Positions 7,965 through 16,425 of a stretch of 34,118 nt of DNA are shown here, piece after piece. Each line of letters starts with the position of its first letter. Position 1 is the stretch's first letter. Source of the DNA: an uncultured Oscillospiraceae bacterium (GTDB lineage Bacteria; Bacillota; Clostridia; Oscillospirales; Ruminococcaceae); contig CAJUAN010000028.1 in NCBI GenBank assembly GCA_910584715.1, positions 1 to 34,118 on the forward strand. Reading direction: 5' to 3'. Below the pieces are notes generated by a model. It searched no databases. It worked only from the letters and a program-made list of their open reading frames with translations, and was not told where the DNA came from. Made by a program: the position numbers and the translations under genes.

Positions 7965-9092
7965 ATGAATAATACTATTCAAAATAGAAAAGTTAGAGTC
8001 CTCATCGTTGACGATTCAAATATGTTTCGCGCTACGGTCATAAAGGGTCTGGAGTCTACCCCAAACGTTGTTATTGCGGGCGAGGCGGCAGACGCTTTTG
8101 AAGCGCGCGACAAGATCAACGAGCTTAAACCCGACGTTCTTGTTATGGACGTTGTTATGCCCAAAATGGACGGTCTGACGTTTCTGAAGCAGCTTATGGA
8201 GCAGTACCCTCTGCCGTGTATCATTATGTCGGGCACGGCAAGCGAAGCGTCCGCTCTTGAAGCGGGAGCGGCAGGATTCATCAAGAAGCCGCGCAACCCT
8301 TCGGAATATAAGACTTTCTCTACAATTCTGGGAACAAAGATAATACTTGCGGCAGGAAAGCCCGTTCAAAAAGCGAAAGCTTCCGGAACTGCGGCTAAAA
8401 CCGCAGGCGTAGACGGAGTTGTGCCTGTTCAGGGAGCAGGAGCAAAAATAGGCAAGGTAATGCCCAATATCCCATCTAAGGAGGATATTGCGGGGCTTCC
8501 TCTTAAAACACGCGAGGGATATATTGTTGCTCTGGGAGCTTCAACAGGCGGTACCGATGCGCTGGAGTGCATAATAAAATCGTTTCCCGATACAATGCCC
8601 CCCGTGCTGGTAGTTCAGCATATGCCTCCCGTGTTTACCAAAATGTACAGCGAGCGCCTTGACAGGTGCTGCGCGGTACACGTTAAGGAAGCTCAGGACG
8701 GCGACAGGCTTACCGAGGGCGTGTGCCTTATCGCTGCCGGCGGATACCACATGGAGCTTAAAAAGGACGTTCGCGGCTATTTCGTAAAGTGCTATCAGGG
8801 CGAAAAGGTTTCGGGACACTGCCCCTCCGTTGACGTTATGTTTACAAGCGTTGCCGAGGTGGCAGGCAAAAAGGCTATCGGCGCTCTCATGACAGGCATG
8901 GGCGCGGACGGCGCAAAGGGCTTGAAGAAAATGCACGACAACGGCGCCTATACTATAGGTCAGGATAAGGATTCTTGCGTTGTTTACGGTATGCCTATGG
9001 AGGCATTCAAGCTGGGAGCCTGCTCCGAGCAGCAGCCTCTTGCCAATATCGGAAAGGCTCTTTGCAGACATCTGACCGAGGGCTGGAAATAG
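7965..9092 (+). CDS. cheB: Chemotaxis methylesterase/deamidase CheB
   Basis: A 375-aa two-domain enzyme removing methyl groups from, or deamidating, chemoreceptors. The N-terminal receiver domain (9-125) has the acidic pair in VDDSN and phospho-acceptor Asp62 in LVMDVVMPKMDG. A linker of about 55 residues follows. The C-terminal esterase domain (from about 185) has the catalytic triad Ser193 (GASTGGTDA), His219 (VQHMPP) and Asp315 (GMGADGAKG). Phosphorylation by CheA would relieve receiver inhibition. The ATG follows GGAGG. It is the last gene of the operon; stand-alone CheY, CheC, CheD and CheV are absent and must lie elsewhere if present. Confidence 0.95.
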   Translation: MNNTIQNRKVRVLIVDDSNMFRATVIKGLESTPNVVIAGEAADAFEARDKINELKPDVLVMDVVMPKMDGLTFLKQLMEQYPLPCIIMSGTASEASALEAGAAGFIKKPRNPSEYKTFSTILGTKIILAAGKPVQKAKASGTAAKTAGVDGVVPVQGAGAKIGKVMPNIPSKEDIAGLPLKTREGYIVALGASTGGTDALECIIKSFPDTMPPVLVVQHMPPVFTKMYSERLDRCCAVHVKEAQDGDRLTEGVCLIAAGGYHMELKKDVRGYFVKCYQGEKVSGHCPSVDVMFTSVAEVAGKKAIGALMTGMGADGAKGLKKMHDNGAYTIGQDKDSCVVYGMPMEAFKLGACSEQQPLANIGKALCRHLTEGWK

Positions 9093-9117
9093 TCGGCACC
9101 TAAAATATCGAAAAATG

Positions 9118-9146
9118 AAACAAGAGGCTTCGGTCTCTTGTTTTTT
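9118..9146 (+). terminator. Intrinsic terminator of the che operon
   Basis: Stem CAAGAG/CTCTTG around a TTCGG-containing loop, flanked by an A-run on the left and TTTTTT on the right, 26 nt after the cheB stop. Confidence 0.85.
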
Positions 9147-9196
9147 ACTATTGCGCCAAATAAATAGCTGTACTTGCTGCGCTATATAATAAATAA

Positions 9197-9229
9197 AAGA
9201 GGCAAGGGGGAAAAATCCTCTTGCCTCTT
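9197..9229 (-). terminator. Intrinsic terminator of groESL
   Basis: On the minus strand AAGAGGCAAG pairs with CTTGCCTCTT and is followed by TTTATTTATT. It lies just after the groEL stop at 9246. Confidence 0.8.
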
Positions 9230-9245
9230 AATAATCTTGTCTCTA

Positions 9246-10868
9246 TTAATACATTCCGCCTGCGGGCATTGCGGGAGCGGCGGGAGCCTCCTCCTTGATA
9301 TCCGCAACAAGGCTTTCTGTTGTGAGAACCATTGCAGCAACGGAAGCCGCATTCTGGAGAGCGGAGCGCGTTACCTTTGTAGGATCAACGATTCCCGCGG
9401 GGATCATGTCGCCGTATGTCTCGTTGTAAGCGTCAAAGCCGTAGCCTACCTTTCTGGAGCGAACGATCTTGTCGAGAATAACGCTTCCCTCCAGGCCAGC
9501 GTTAGCGGCGATCTGGCGAACGGGTTCCTCAAGAGCCTTGAGAACGATAGCCGCGCCTGTTTTTTCGTCTCCCGCAAGGGAAGCCGTGAGCTTGGATACA
9601 GCGGGCATAGCATTTACGTATGCAACGCCGCCGCCTGCAACGATACCCTCTTCAACGGCAGCCTTGGTAGCTGCAAGAGCGTCCTCAATGCGGAGCTTCT
9701 TCTCTTTCATTTCGATCTCGGTAGCCGCGCCGACCTTGATAACCGCTACGCCGCCGCTGAGCTTTGCAAGTCTTTCCTGAAGCTTCTCCTTGTCGAAGTC
9801 GGAGGTGGTAGTCTCGATCTGAGCCTTGATCTGACCGATCCTGTCCTTGATAGCCTTTTTATCGCCTGCGCCGTCAACGATAATGGTGTTTTCCTTTGTT
9901 ACCTTGACCTGCTTAGCGCGTCCCAGCTGAGCAACCTCTGCGTCCTTGAGTTCAAGACCAAGTTCCTCGGAGATCACCTGACCGCCTGTGAGAATAGCGA
10001 TGTCCTGAAGCATTTCCTTGCGCCTGTCGCCGAAGCCGGGTGCCTTTACCGCAACGCAGGTGAATGTGCCGCGGAGCTTGTTTACGATGAGAGTGGACAG
10101 AGCCTCGCCCTCGATGTCCTCGGCAATGATGACCAGCTTCTTGCCGCTCTGGACGATCTGCTCGAGCAAGGGAAGTATCTCCTGAATGGAGGATATCTTC
10201 TTGTCTGTGATAAGCAGGTAAGCATCGTCGATAACGGCTTCCATTTTATCGGTATCGGTAACCATGTAGGGCGTGATATAGCCGCGGTCGAACTGCATAC
10301 CCTCAACAACCTCGGAGTATGTCTCAGCGGTCTTGGATTCTTCGATAGTGATAACGCCATCAGCGGTAACCTTTTCCATAGCCTCGGCAATGAGCTTTCC
10401 TACGTTCTCGTCGGCAGCGGAAATAGCCGCAACGCTTGCGATGTCCTCGGAGCCCTTGACGGGTGTGGAGTTAGCCTTGATAGACTCTACCGCGGAATCA
10501 ACAGCCTTTGCCATACCCTTTTTAACGATCATGGGGTTAGCTCCCGCGGCGATGTTCTTCATGCCCTCGCGGATAAGAGCCTGTGCAAGAAGAGTAGCGG
10601 TTGTGGTACCGTCTCCTGCTGCGTCGTTGGTCTTTGTGGCAACCTCCTTGACGAGCTGTGCGCCCATGTTCTCGAAAGCGTCCTCAAGCTCAATCTCCTT
10701 AGCAATGGTAACGCCGTCGTTGGTGATGAGGGGAGCACCGAACTTCTTGTCCAGAACAACGTTTCTGCCCTTGGGTCCCAGGGTTATCTTAACTGTGTCG
10801 GCAAGCTTGTCAATGCCCGCCTGGAGGGACTTTCTTGCGTCTTCGCCGTAAATAATATCCTTAGCCAT
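9246..10868 (-). CDS. groEL: Chaperonin GroEL (Hsp60)
   Basis: A 540-aa chaperonin subunit forming the double heptameric ring that folds proteins in the cytoplasm with GroES. It begins MAKDIIYGEDARKSL and carries the ATP-binding blocks TLGPKGRNVVLD, ITNDGVTIAKEI and NDAAGDGTTTATLLAQ with the catalytic Asp of GDGTTT. The C-terminus ends in a short AAPAMPAGGMY tail of the usual GGM type. Length is standard. It follows groES by 35 nt with its own AAAGGAG site. A long open frame on the opposite strand here is a codon-bias shadow. Confidence 0.98.
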   Translation of the reverse strand: MAKDIIYGEDARKSLQAGIDKLADTVKITLGPKGRNVVLDKKFGAPLITNDGVTIAKEIELEDAFENMGAQLVKEVATKTNDAAGDGTTTATLLAQALIREGMKNIAAGANPMIVKKGMAKAVDSAVESIKANSTPVKGSEDIASVAAISAADENVGKLIAEAMEKVTADGVITIEESKTAETYSEVVEGMQFDRGYITPYMVTDTDKMEAVIDDAYLLITDKKISSIQEILPLLEQIVQSGKKLVIIAEDIEGEALSTLIVNKLRGTFTCVAVKAPGFGDRRKEMLQDIAILTGGQVISEELGLELKDAEVAQLGRAKQVKVTKENTIIVDGAGDKKAIKDRIGQIKAQIETTTSDFDKEKLQERLAKLSGGVAVIKVGAATEIEMKEKKLRIEDALAATKAAVEEGIVAGGGVAYVNAMPAVSKLTASLAGDEKTGAAIVLKALEEPVRQIAANAGLEGSVILDKIVRSRKVGYGFDAYNETYGDMIPAGIVDPTKVTRSALQNAASVAAMVLTTESLVADIKEEAPAAPAMPAGGMY

Positions 10869-10903
10869 ATTAAAAAACTCCTTTACAAATAGTATATATC
10901 ATG

Positions 10904-11188
10904 TTATTCAACAACTGCAAGTATATCGTCCTGACGGAGGATAGTGTACTCAACGCCGTCAACCTTGACCTCGGTGCCGCTGTATTTGGAAATAAGTACC
11001 TTCTGACCCTTCTTAACGAACATCTTGATCTCCTTGCCGTCAACGACTCCGCCGGGACCTACCTCAACGATCTCCGCGATCTGGGGCTTTTCCTTGGCGC
11101 TTCCCGCGAGAATGATACCGCTCTTGGTGGTCTCCTCCGCCTCGGTCATTTTAATAACAACTCTGTCAGCAAGTGGTTTGATTGTCAT
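10904..11188 (-). CDS. groES: Co-chaperonin GroES (Hsp10)
   Basis: A 94-aa co-chaperonin that caps GroEL and triggers substrate encapsulation. The motifs KPLADRVVIKMTEAEE, the mobile loop KSGIILAGSAKEKPQ and GKEIKMFVKKGQKVLISKYSGTEVK are all in place. The ATG at 11188 follows AAAGGAGT. It is the first gene of groES-groEL, transcribed from the CIRCE-controlled promoter about 130 nt upstream. Confidence 0.97.
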   Translation of the reverse strand: MTIKPLADRVVIKMTEAEETTKSGIILAGSAKEKPQIAEIVEVGPGGVVDGKEIKMFVKKGQKVLISKYSGTEVKVDGVEYTILRQDDILAVVE

Positions 11189-11296
11189 AGCAAAAGACTC
11201 CTTTCAGTATATAAGCTGTATTTTTAAACGGTACGTACAAAAGTCCGCGCAGCCGTCCGCCGAAAACAGCGGATTAGCACTTTGAACTTCCATGTG

Positions 11297-11323
11297 TTAG
11301 CACTCATTCTTTTTGAGTGCTAA
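11297..11323 (-). promoter_or_regulatory. CIRCE operator of groESL
   Basis: A perfect inverted repeat TTAGCACTC, 9 nt, GAGTGCTAA, the HrcA repressor site. It overlaps the predicted transcription start, the classical position for heat-shock repression. No hrcA gene is in the window. Confidence 0.97.
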
Positions 11324-11327
11324 TTAT

Positions 11328-11355
11328 ATTTTAACAATATTTCCGCAGAAATCAA
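11328..11355 (-). promoter_or_regulatory. Sigma-A promoter of groESL
   Basis: Minus strand: TTGATT (11350-11355), 16-nt spacer, TAAAAT (11328-11333), placing the start at the CIRCE element. Confidence 0.65.
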
Positions 11356-11632
11356 GTGTTTTTATAAGATTTTTGGATATTTCGGCACATTGCATAAAAA
11401 AACCAAAAATATTTTAAGTATTATGTTGTTATTACCAATAAAATATTGCTGCGGCAGTAAAAATAATATTATAGGCCAAAATATTATATATGTATATACA
11501 GCTTGTAAACTTCTCCCTGAAAAATGAATTTTTTATTTTCATTCTTTATTTATAAAAGCAACATTTTGTTAAATTTACAGTTAGTACATATTTAAATCAT
11601 ATAATGTTTATATATTCTATGGCGCATTTTGG
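11356..11632. other. AT-rich intergenic stretch
   Basis: Very A/T-rich sequence between the groESL promoter and the two-component promoter. I see no open frame with a ribosome site and no clear RNA structure beyond short A/T hairpins such as AAAATGAA/TTTCATT near 11520-11545. Confidence 0.6.
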
Positions 11633-11638
11633 TATAAT
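11630..11638 (+). promoter_or_regulatory. Extended -10 promoter of the RR-HK-htrA operon
   Basis: TGGTATAAT (11630-11638) is an extended -10 element; no convincing -35 box lies 17 nt upstream. The leader to 11760 (about 115 nt) has hairpins ATGCA/TGCAT (11684-11698) and CGGCA/TGCCG (11701-11716). Confidence 0.5.
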
Positions 11639-11760
11639 TAAATTGTCTAATATTTCAAAAAACAGCGTCGCAAGTCCATGTGTATGCATACGGTGCATGA
11701 CGGCAAAAGGCTGCCGGAAACAGTATGGAATGTATACGGCATTTGAAAGGATGGTCTAAT

Positions 11761-12465
11761 ATGTCACTTGGAAAAGTTTTGGTCGTTGACGACGATAATA
11801 ATATCTGCGAGCTGCTCAAGCTCTATCTTGAAAAGGAAGGCTACGGCGTGATCGTTGCCCACGACGGCGACGAAGCCGTAGTTAAGTTTAATGCGCTCAA
11901 GCCCGACGTGGTGCTCCTGGATATCATGCTGCCCGAACTGGACGGCTGGCAGGTGTGCCGCGAGATCAGAAAAAAATCAAACGTGCCCATTATCATGATA
12001 ACCGCAAAGAGCGAGACCTTTGACAAAGTTCTCGGTCTGGAACTGGGCGCGGACGACTATATCGTAAAGCCTTTCGACACAAAAGAGGTCATCGCAAGGA
12101 TCAAGGCGGTATCCCGCCGTATCGGACAGACAAGCTCCGAGTCGGAGGTCAAAGAGGTTCGCTACGACAAGCTTGTGGTAAATATGACCCGCTATGAGCT
12201 CCGCGTGGACGGAAAGGTAATGGATACTCCTCCCAAGGAGTTGGAGCTTCTGTTCTATTTGGCTTCCAATCCCAACAGGGTCTATACCCGAGACCAGCTT
12301 CTGGACGAGGTGTGGGGCTTTGAGTACTACGGCGACTCGAGAACTATCGACGTACACATAAAGCGTCTGCGTGAAAAGCTGGAGGGCGTTTCCGACAAGT
12401 GGGCTCTCAAAACGGTATGGGGCGTAGGCTACAAGTTTGAGGCGGAAGAGGACGCAAATGCGTAA
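11761..12465 (+). CDS. OmpR/PhoB-family response regulator
   Basis: A 234-aa transcription factor. The receiver domain (4-118) has the acidic cluster VDDD, phospho-acceptor Asp54 (LLDIMLPELDG), the TA switch region and Lys103 (VKPF). The C-terminal winged-helix domain (from about 135) has PPKELELLFYL, YTRDQLLDEVWG and SRTIDVHIKRLREKL, the recognition-helix signature. The ATG at 11761 follows GAAAGGA; an upstream in-frame ATG at 11725 has no site. It overlaps the kinase gene by 8 nt. With a kinase and an HtrA protease downstream it resembles CssR of Bacillus, which responds to secretion or heat stress; the specific signal is inferred from that context. Confidence 0.93.
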   Translation: MSLGKVLVVDDDNNICELLKLYLEKEGYGVIVAHDGDEAVVKFNALKPDVVLLDIMLPELDGWQVCREIRKKSNVPIIMITAKSETFDKVLGLELGADDYIVKPFDTKEVIARIKAVSRRIGQTSSESEVKEVRYDKLVVNMTRYELRVDGKVMDTPPKELELLFYLASNPNRVYTRDQLLDEVWGFEYYGDSRTIDVHIKRLREKLEGVSDKWALKTVWGVGYKFEAEEDANA

Positions 12466-13879
12466 AAGTATTTTTACCGAGTTCTTCTGTCTTTGCGCCG
12501 CTGTATTCATTTCTGCGGTCATATGCATAGGCGTGGTGCTGATGCTGGTTTCGGAGGAGCATTACAAAGCGAACAGATTCAATTATCTTTCGGTAAAAAC
12601 GGAGATGATCGTTGACGCTGTACGTGCCTCCTTTGAGGAAAACGGCGGGCTCGACACGGAAGAACTGACGGATATTTTCAAACCGCTGTCCGAAAGTCTC
12701 GGCACGGATATTACACTGACTGATCCAGACGGCGTTGCTTTGGTATGCTCCGAGGCATCGCCGTGTTCTCATGCGGGTCAAAAAATTGCGCCTCAGGCTC
12801 TGAGCCGTATTACGGAGGACGGTCTGTCGGAACTCAGCAGCTTTAACGGCTACTATGACAACAACAGCTTCATATATGCCCGCAGGATAACTATAGGGGA
12901 AAATACTTACATAATTTTGCAGCGTCTTGTATCGAACTCTCTTACCGGACATATGCTTTCGCTGGCGGCTGCGCTGATAATTTCAGCGGCTGTAATACTG
13001 TCCGCGGCGTTTGCAGTAATGTACACTGCTGTAAAGCGCCTGCTTTCGCCGATACGGGAAATGACCTTGGCTGCAAAGCGTTTCGGCGAAGGCGATTTTT
13101 CGGAAAAGCTCCATGTCACGGACGAAAATGAACTCGGATATCTTGCCACTACCCTTAACGATATGGCTGGGTCTCTGGAACAGCTTGAGGAAACAAGAAA
13201 AAGCTTTATTTCCAACGTTTCCCACGAGCTGAAAACGCCTATGACCACAATAGGCGGCTTTGTGGACGGCATACTCGACGGCACTATCCCCAAGGAACAG
13301 CACAGGCACTACATGAAAATAGTTTCCGCAGAGGTAAGCAGGCTGTCGCGGCTCGTCAGGTCGATGCTGAATATATCAAAATACGAAGCGGGAGAGCTGA
13401 AGCTTTCTACCGAGGATTTTGATATCCTGCCGATAATTTTGCAGACCCTTACTAATTTTGAAAAGAAGATCGACGAAAAGAACATTGACGTCCAAATAGA
13501 AAGCGCGGACGGCTTCCGCATAAACGCCGATCCTGATCTTATAGGACAGGTGGTTTACAACCTTGTTGAGAACGCTGTAAAGTTTGTGGACAAGGGAGGT
13601 TCAATCAGCTTTTCTTTCGGAACGGACGGCAATACCCGCAGCGTTTCCATAAGAAACAGCGGCGAGGGACTTAAAAAGCAGGAGATATCAAAGGTTTTTG
13701 AACGTTTCTACAAGACGGACGAATCCCGCGGAATAGACCCCGGAGGCGTTGGTCTGGGGCTTTCCATTGTAAGCTCCATCATCAAGCTTCACGGCGGAAA
13801 GATAACCGTTTCAAGCGAGCCGAACCGCTACACCGAATTTACGTTCAGTCTGAGCAAAGCCGAAGCTGACCGCAGATGA
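12458..13879 (+). CDS. Membrane sensor histidine kinase
   Basis: A 473-aa sensor kinase. TM1 is about residues 11-32, an extracellular sensor domain covers about 33-165, and TM2 about 167-190; HAMP spans about 191-243, then HisKA with phospho-acceptor His256 (FISNVSHELKTPMTT), then the ATPase with N-box VVYNLVENAVKF and G2 GVGLGLSIV. The G1 box reads RNSGEG instead of DxGxG, a variant seen in other Firmicute kinases. The ATG at 12458 sits in the overlap ATGCGTAA with the regulator stop, so translation is coupled. The sensor domain has two nearby cysteines (residues 98 and 103), a possible disulphide. Likely partner: the regulator just upstream. Output probably includes the htrA gene next to it. 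Confidence 0.93.
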   Translation: MRKSIFTEFFCLCAAVFISAVICIGVVLMLVSEEHYKANRFNYLSVKTEMIVDAVRASFEENGGLDTEELTDIFKPLSESLGTDITLTDPDGVALVCSEASPCSHAGQKIAPQALSRITEDGLSELSSFNGYYDNNSFIYARRITIGENTYIILQRLVSNSLTGHMLSLAAALIISAAVILSAAFAVMYTAVKRLLSPIREMTLAAKRFGEGDFSEKLHVTDENELGYLATTLNDMAGSLEQLEETRKSFISNVSHELKTPMTTIGGFVDGILDGTIPKEQHRHYMKIVSAEVSRLSRLVRSMLNISKYEAGELKLSTEDFDILPIILQTLTNFEKKIDEKNIDVQIESADGFRINADPDLIGQVVYNLVENAVKFVDKGGSISFSFGTDGNTRSVSIRNSGEGLKKQEISKVFERFYKTDESRGIDPGGVGLGLSIVSSIIKLHGGKITVSSEPNRYTEFTFSLSKAEADRR

Positions 13880-13897
13880 CTACTATACGGAGGTTTT

Positions 13898-15691
13898 ATG
13901 GATAATAACTTTGATGAAAATATGACTGCCGGACAGGAGAACGGCAGCAGTACGGCGGCAAGCGAAGTCCCCGCAGATGATGAACGTCAGCGCGGTCTCC
14001 GCGATTTGCAGGATACGGTAACGGCTTCCCCCGTACCGGAGGCGCCCACGGGAAATACGGACGTTATTGAAGGTATGGAACAAAACGTTCAGGCGGCTGA
14101 CTTAAACGGACAGCCAATGCAGTCTGCACAATTTGGTCAGTCTGTTTCCGCTGTACCGGAGGGAACTTCTCCTTTCCAAGATATGGAAAGTATACAAAAT
14201 GGACAAATATCTCAAAATATACCCAATGTACAGCCGGCTCAGAATCAACAGTTTGCTCAGCAGTCCGGACAAAATCAGCCGGGACAATTCGGTCAGCCTT
14301 ATCAATCGTACCAGCCGTACCAACCCTCACAGCAGAATTTCGGAAGCACGCCTCAGTACGTTCCTCCTCAGGGAATGCCGCAGGGAATGAATCAGGGAAG
14401 TTTTCCTCCTCCTGTACAGCCCGCGCAGGCTCAGCAATCTCAACAGCCGGATCAGAAGAAAAAGCGTTTTTCGGGAGGCTGCCTTTGGAGCCTGATATCC
14501 GCAATAGTTGTGATGTTTGCGGCGGTCGTTATCCTTGCGGTAAAAATTGCTGCGGGAGATTCGGGTAAGGCTCCGGAAAACGAGGGCGGCGGAAAGTTTG
14601 ACAATTTCGACGTAACGCAGAAAGCAGAGCATATCGTTGTCGATCTGCCCACAGCCGACAAGCCCAAGCTTGACGACACGCTTTACGCCGACAAGGAATC
14701 GGGGCTTCTCACATCGGTGGGAGTGGCAAAGGTGATACTTCCGTCCCAGGTGCAGATAAAGGTTTTTGACGAAATACCCTATATGCCCATTTCTTCCGGG
14801 TCGGGGATAATCCTCACCGAGGACGGCTATATCCTCACAAACGCTCATGTGGTGGACGGCGCGAAAAAGCTTTCCGTTGGATTTTACGGCGACGGCGAAA
14901 GCGAAGCGGTCATTGTGGGTATTGACAAAAAAAGTGATCTCGCGGTAGTAAAGGTGAACAAAAAGGGGCTTTCCCCCGCCCAGATAGGCACGTCCTCAAC
15001 CCTTGAAATAGGCGAGGAGGTAGCTCTTGCGGGAGCGGGCGGCGGCTTTGAAAATACCGTGACCTACGGTCATGTTACAGGTCTGGGCAGGGAAATAGAC
15101 ACCGACTATATCAGCAGCTCCACCATAACGTGCATTCAGTCGGACGCGGCTCTCAACCCGGGAAATTCCGGCGGTGCGCTGGTCAATATGTACGGTCAGG
15201 TGGTAGGCGTTGCGGTGGCTCTTATGAACCATGAGACCTACGAGAACATCGGCTTCTGCATTGCCATAGACGACGCTGTACCGATTGCGGAGGATCTTAT
15301 AGCGCATGGGTACGTTTCCTCGCGTACAAGGGTAGGTATAACCTATCTTTCTATCGGGGACGCAGCTGCAAACGGCTACGGGATACCCGCGGGGCTTTGC
15401 GTTATGGACGTCGACCCTCGCAGCGGCGCAGTATTTGCGGGTCTCAAGCCATACGACGTTATCACCCACATAGACGGCGAACGGGTTTTCGGCGCGGCTG
15501 AGATATCGGAAGTGCTTGCGGACAAAGTCCCGGGGGATACTATTACGGTATCGGTGTTCCGAAAGGAAATAACCGGAGAGACTAATATTTTCGACGCGGA
15601 GCTTGAGCTTACAGCCGATACCTCCTCGGTGTCGGGATATAATGTTACCGACGAAGAAGAAGACTTTTTCGGCAGGGACATTATCAAGTGA
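13898..15691 (+). CDS. htrA: Membrane-anchored HtrA-type serine protease with PDZ domain
   Basis: A 597-aa envelope quality-control protease. Residues 1-190 are cytoplasmic and very rich in Gln, Pro and Asn, with no signal peptide; one TM helix is at about 196-217; the trypsin-like domain is outside, with His317 (ILTNAHVV), Asp347 (KSDLAVVKV) and Ser424 (NPGNSGGAL); a PDZ domain follows (about 490-575) with GLCVMDVDPRSGAVFAGLKPYDVI. The order matches Gram-positive HtrA/DegP proteins, but the Q/P-rich cytoplasmic part is unusually long. It lies 18 nt after the kinase gene behind CGGAGG. It is inferred to be both product and target of the stress operon. Confidence 0.92.
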   Translation: MDNNFDENMTAGQENGSSTAASEVPADDERQRGLRDLQDTVTASPVPEAPTGNTDVIEGMEQNVQAADLNGQPMQSAQFGQSVSAVPEGTSPFQDMESIQNGQISQNIPNVQPAQNQQFAQQSGQNQPGQFGQPYQSYQPYQPSQQNFGSTPQYVPPQGMPQGMNQGSFPPPVQPAQAQQSQQPDQKKKRFSGGCLWSLISAIVVMFAAVVILAVKIAAGDSGKAPENEGGGKFDNFDVTQKAEHIVVDLPTADKPKLDDTLYADKESGLLTSVGVAKVILPSQVQIKVFDEIPYMPISSGSGIILTEDGYILTNAHVVDGAKKLSVGFYGDGESEAVIVGIDKKSDLAVVKVNKKGLSPAQIGTSSTLEIGEEVALAGAGGGFENTVTYGHVTGLGREIDTDYISSSTITCIQSDAALNPGNSGGALVNMYGQVVGVAVALMNHETYENIGFCIAIDDAVPIAEDLIAHGYVSSRTRVGITYLSIGDAAANGYGIPAGLCVMDVDPRSGAVFAGLKPYDVITHIDGERVFGAAEISEVLADKVPGDTITVSVFRKEITGETNIFDAELELTADTSSVSGYNVTDEEEDFFGRDIIK

Positions 15692-15701
15692 ATACCAACA
15701 C

Positions 15702-15742
15702 GGCGGATATTTCCGGGGTACCTCGGGAATATCCGCCTTTTT
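15702..15742 (+). terminator. Intrinsic terminator after htrA
   Basis: GGCGGATATT (15702-15711) pairs with AATATCCGCC (15728-15737), extended by CC/GG, followed by TTTTT. It separates the stress operon from the sigma-serpin pair. Confidence 0.9.
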
Positions 15743-15765
15743 GTAAAATTTTTTGGGGGTAATAC

Positions 15766-15793
15766 GCAACTTTTCCTCAAAAAATACGGTAAT
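15766..15793 (+). promoter_or_regulatory. Possible ECF-type promoter of sigma-serpin
   Basis: GCAAC (15766-15770), a 16-nt spacer and CGGTAAT (15787-15793) resemble the GNAAC...CG(T) pattern recognised by ECF sigma factors, which often transcribe their own gene. No good sigma-A box is visible here. Autoregulation is inference. Confidence 0.35.
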
Positions 15794-15852
15794 ACTTATG
15801 AGGGCGTGTCTCAAACGGAACCGTCCGTAACAGACAAAAAGGAGGGGTCAAG

Positions 15853-16425
15853 GTGGAGGATAAGGACATACTGGCTTTGTTCCTGAGCCGCGATGAAAAC
15901 GCCGTAAGGCAGACAGAGCTGAAATATTCGGGGTACCTGCTGACTATCGCGATGAATATCCTCGGCAACAGGGAGGACAGCGGCGAGTGCGTGAACGACA
16001 CATATTTCAAGGCGTGGAATTCAATACCGCCGAATATTCCCGCGCGGCTGCGGTACTATCTGGGAAAGATCACGAGGGAGCTTTCCATTGACCGTCTGCG
16101 GAAAAAGCTCAGCGTGAAGCGAGGCGGGAACAAAAACAGAACGGAGTATGAGCTGTCCCTGGACGAGCTGGAGGAGTGCGTGCCGCAGAACGGTACTCCC
16201 GAAGAGGCAGCGGAAATTTCCCTGCTTGCGGAGACTATAAACCTTTGGCTGTGGAGCTGCGGCACGGAAATGCGGGACGTTTTCATGCTGCGGTACTATT
16301 TCTGCGACAGCGTTAAGTCAATAGCTGCAAGCAGCGGCATGAGCGAATCGAAGGTCAAGAGTATGCTTTTCCGCGCCCGGGAGGGACTGCGAAAGCATCT
16401 GGAAAAGGAGGGTTTTTCGGTATGA
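15853..16425 (+). CDS. ECF-type RNA polymerase sigma factor
   Basis: A 190-aa extracytoplasmic-function sigma factor, containing only regions 2 and 4. Region 2 (about 10-85) includes YLLTIAMNILGNREDSGECVNDTYFKAWNSIPP; region 4 (about 125-185) includes MRDVFMLRYYFCDSVKSIAASSGMSESKVKSMLFRAREGLR in pieces typical of sigma-70 region 4.2 helix-turn-helix. The start is GTG at 15853 behind GGAGGGG. Its stop overlaps the start of the serpin gene in ATGA, giving tight co-translation. ECF factors are normally followed by a membrane anti-sigma gene; here the follower is a membrane-anchored serpin. It may be activated by events at the cell surface sensed by that protein. Confidence 0.92.
   Translation: MEDKDILALFLSRDENAVRQTELKYSGYLLTIAMNILGNREDSGECVNDTYFKAWNSIPPNIPARLRYYLGKITRELSIDRLRKKLSVKRGGNKNRTEYELSLDELEECVPQNGTPEEAAEISLLAETINLWLWSCGTEMRDVFMLRYYFCDSVKSIAASSGMSESKVKSMLFRAREGLRKHLEKEGFSV

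Noticed and set aside
9174..10892. Long 572-codon open frame opposite groEL
   Set aside because: It is a mirror of the groEL codon pattern, has no ribosome site or recognisable family, and spans the groEL terminator.
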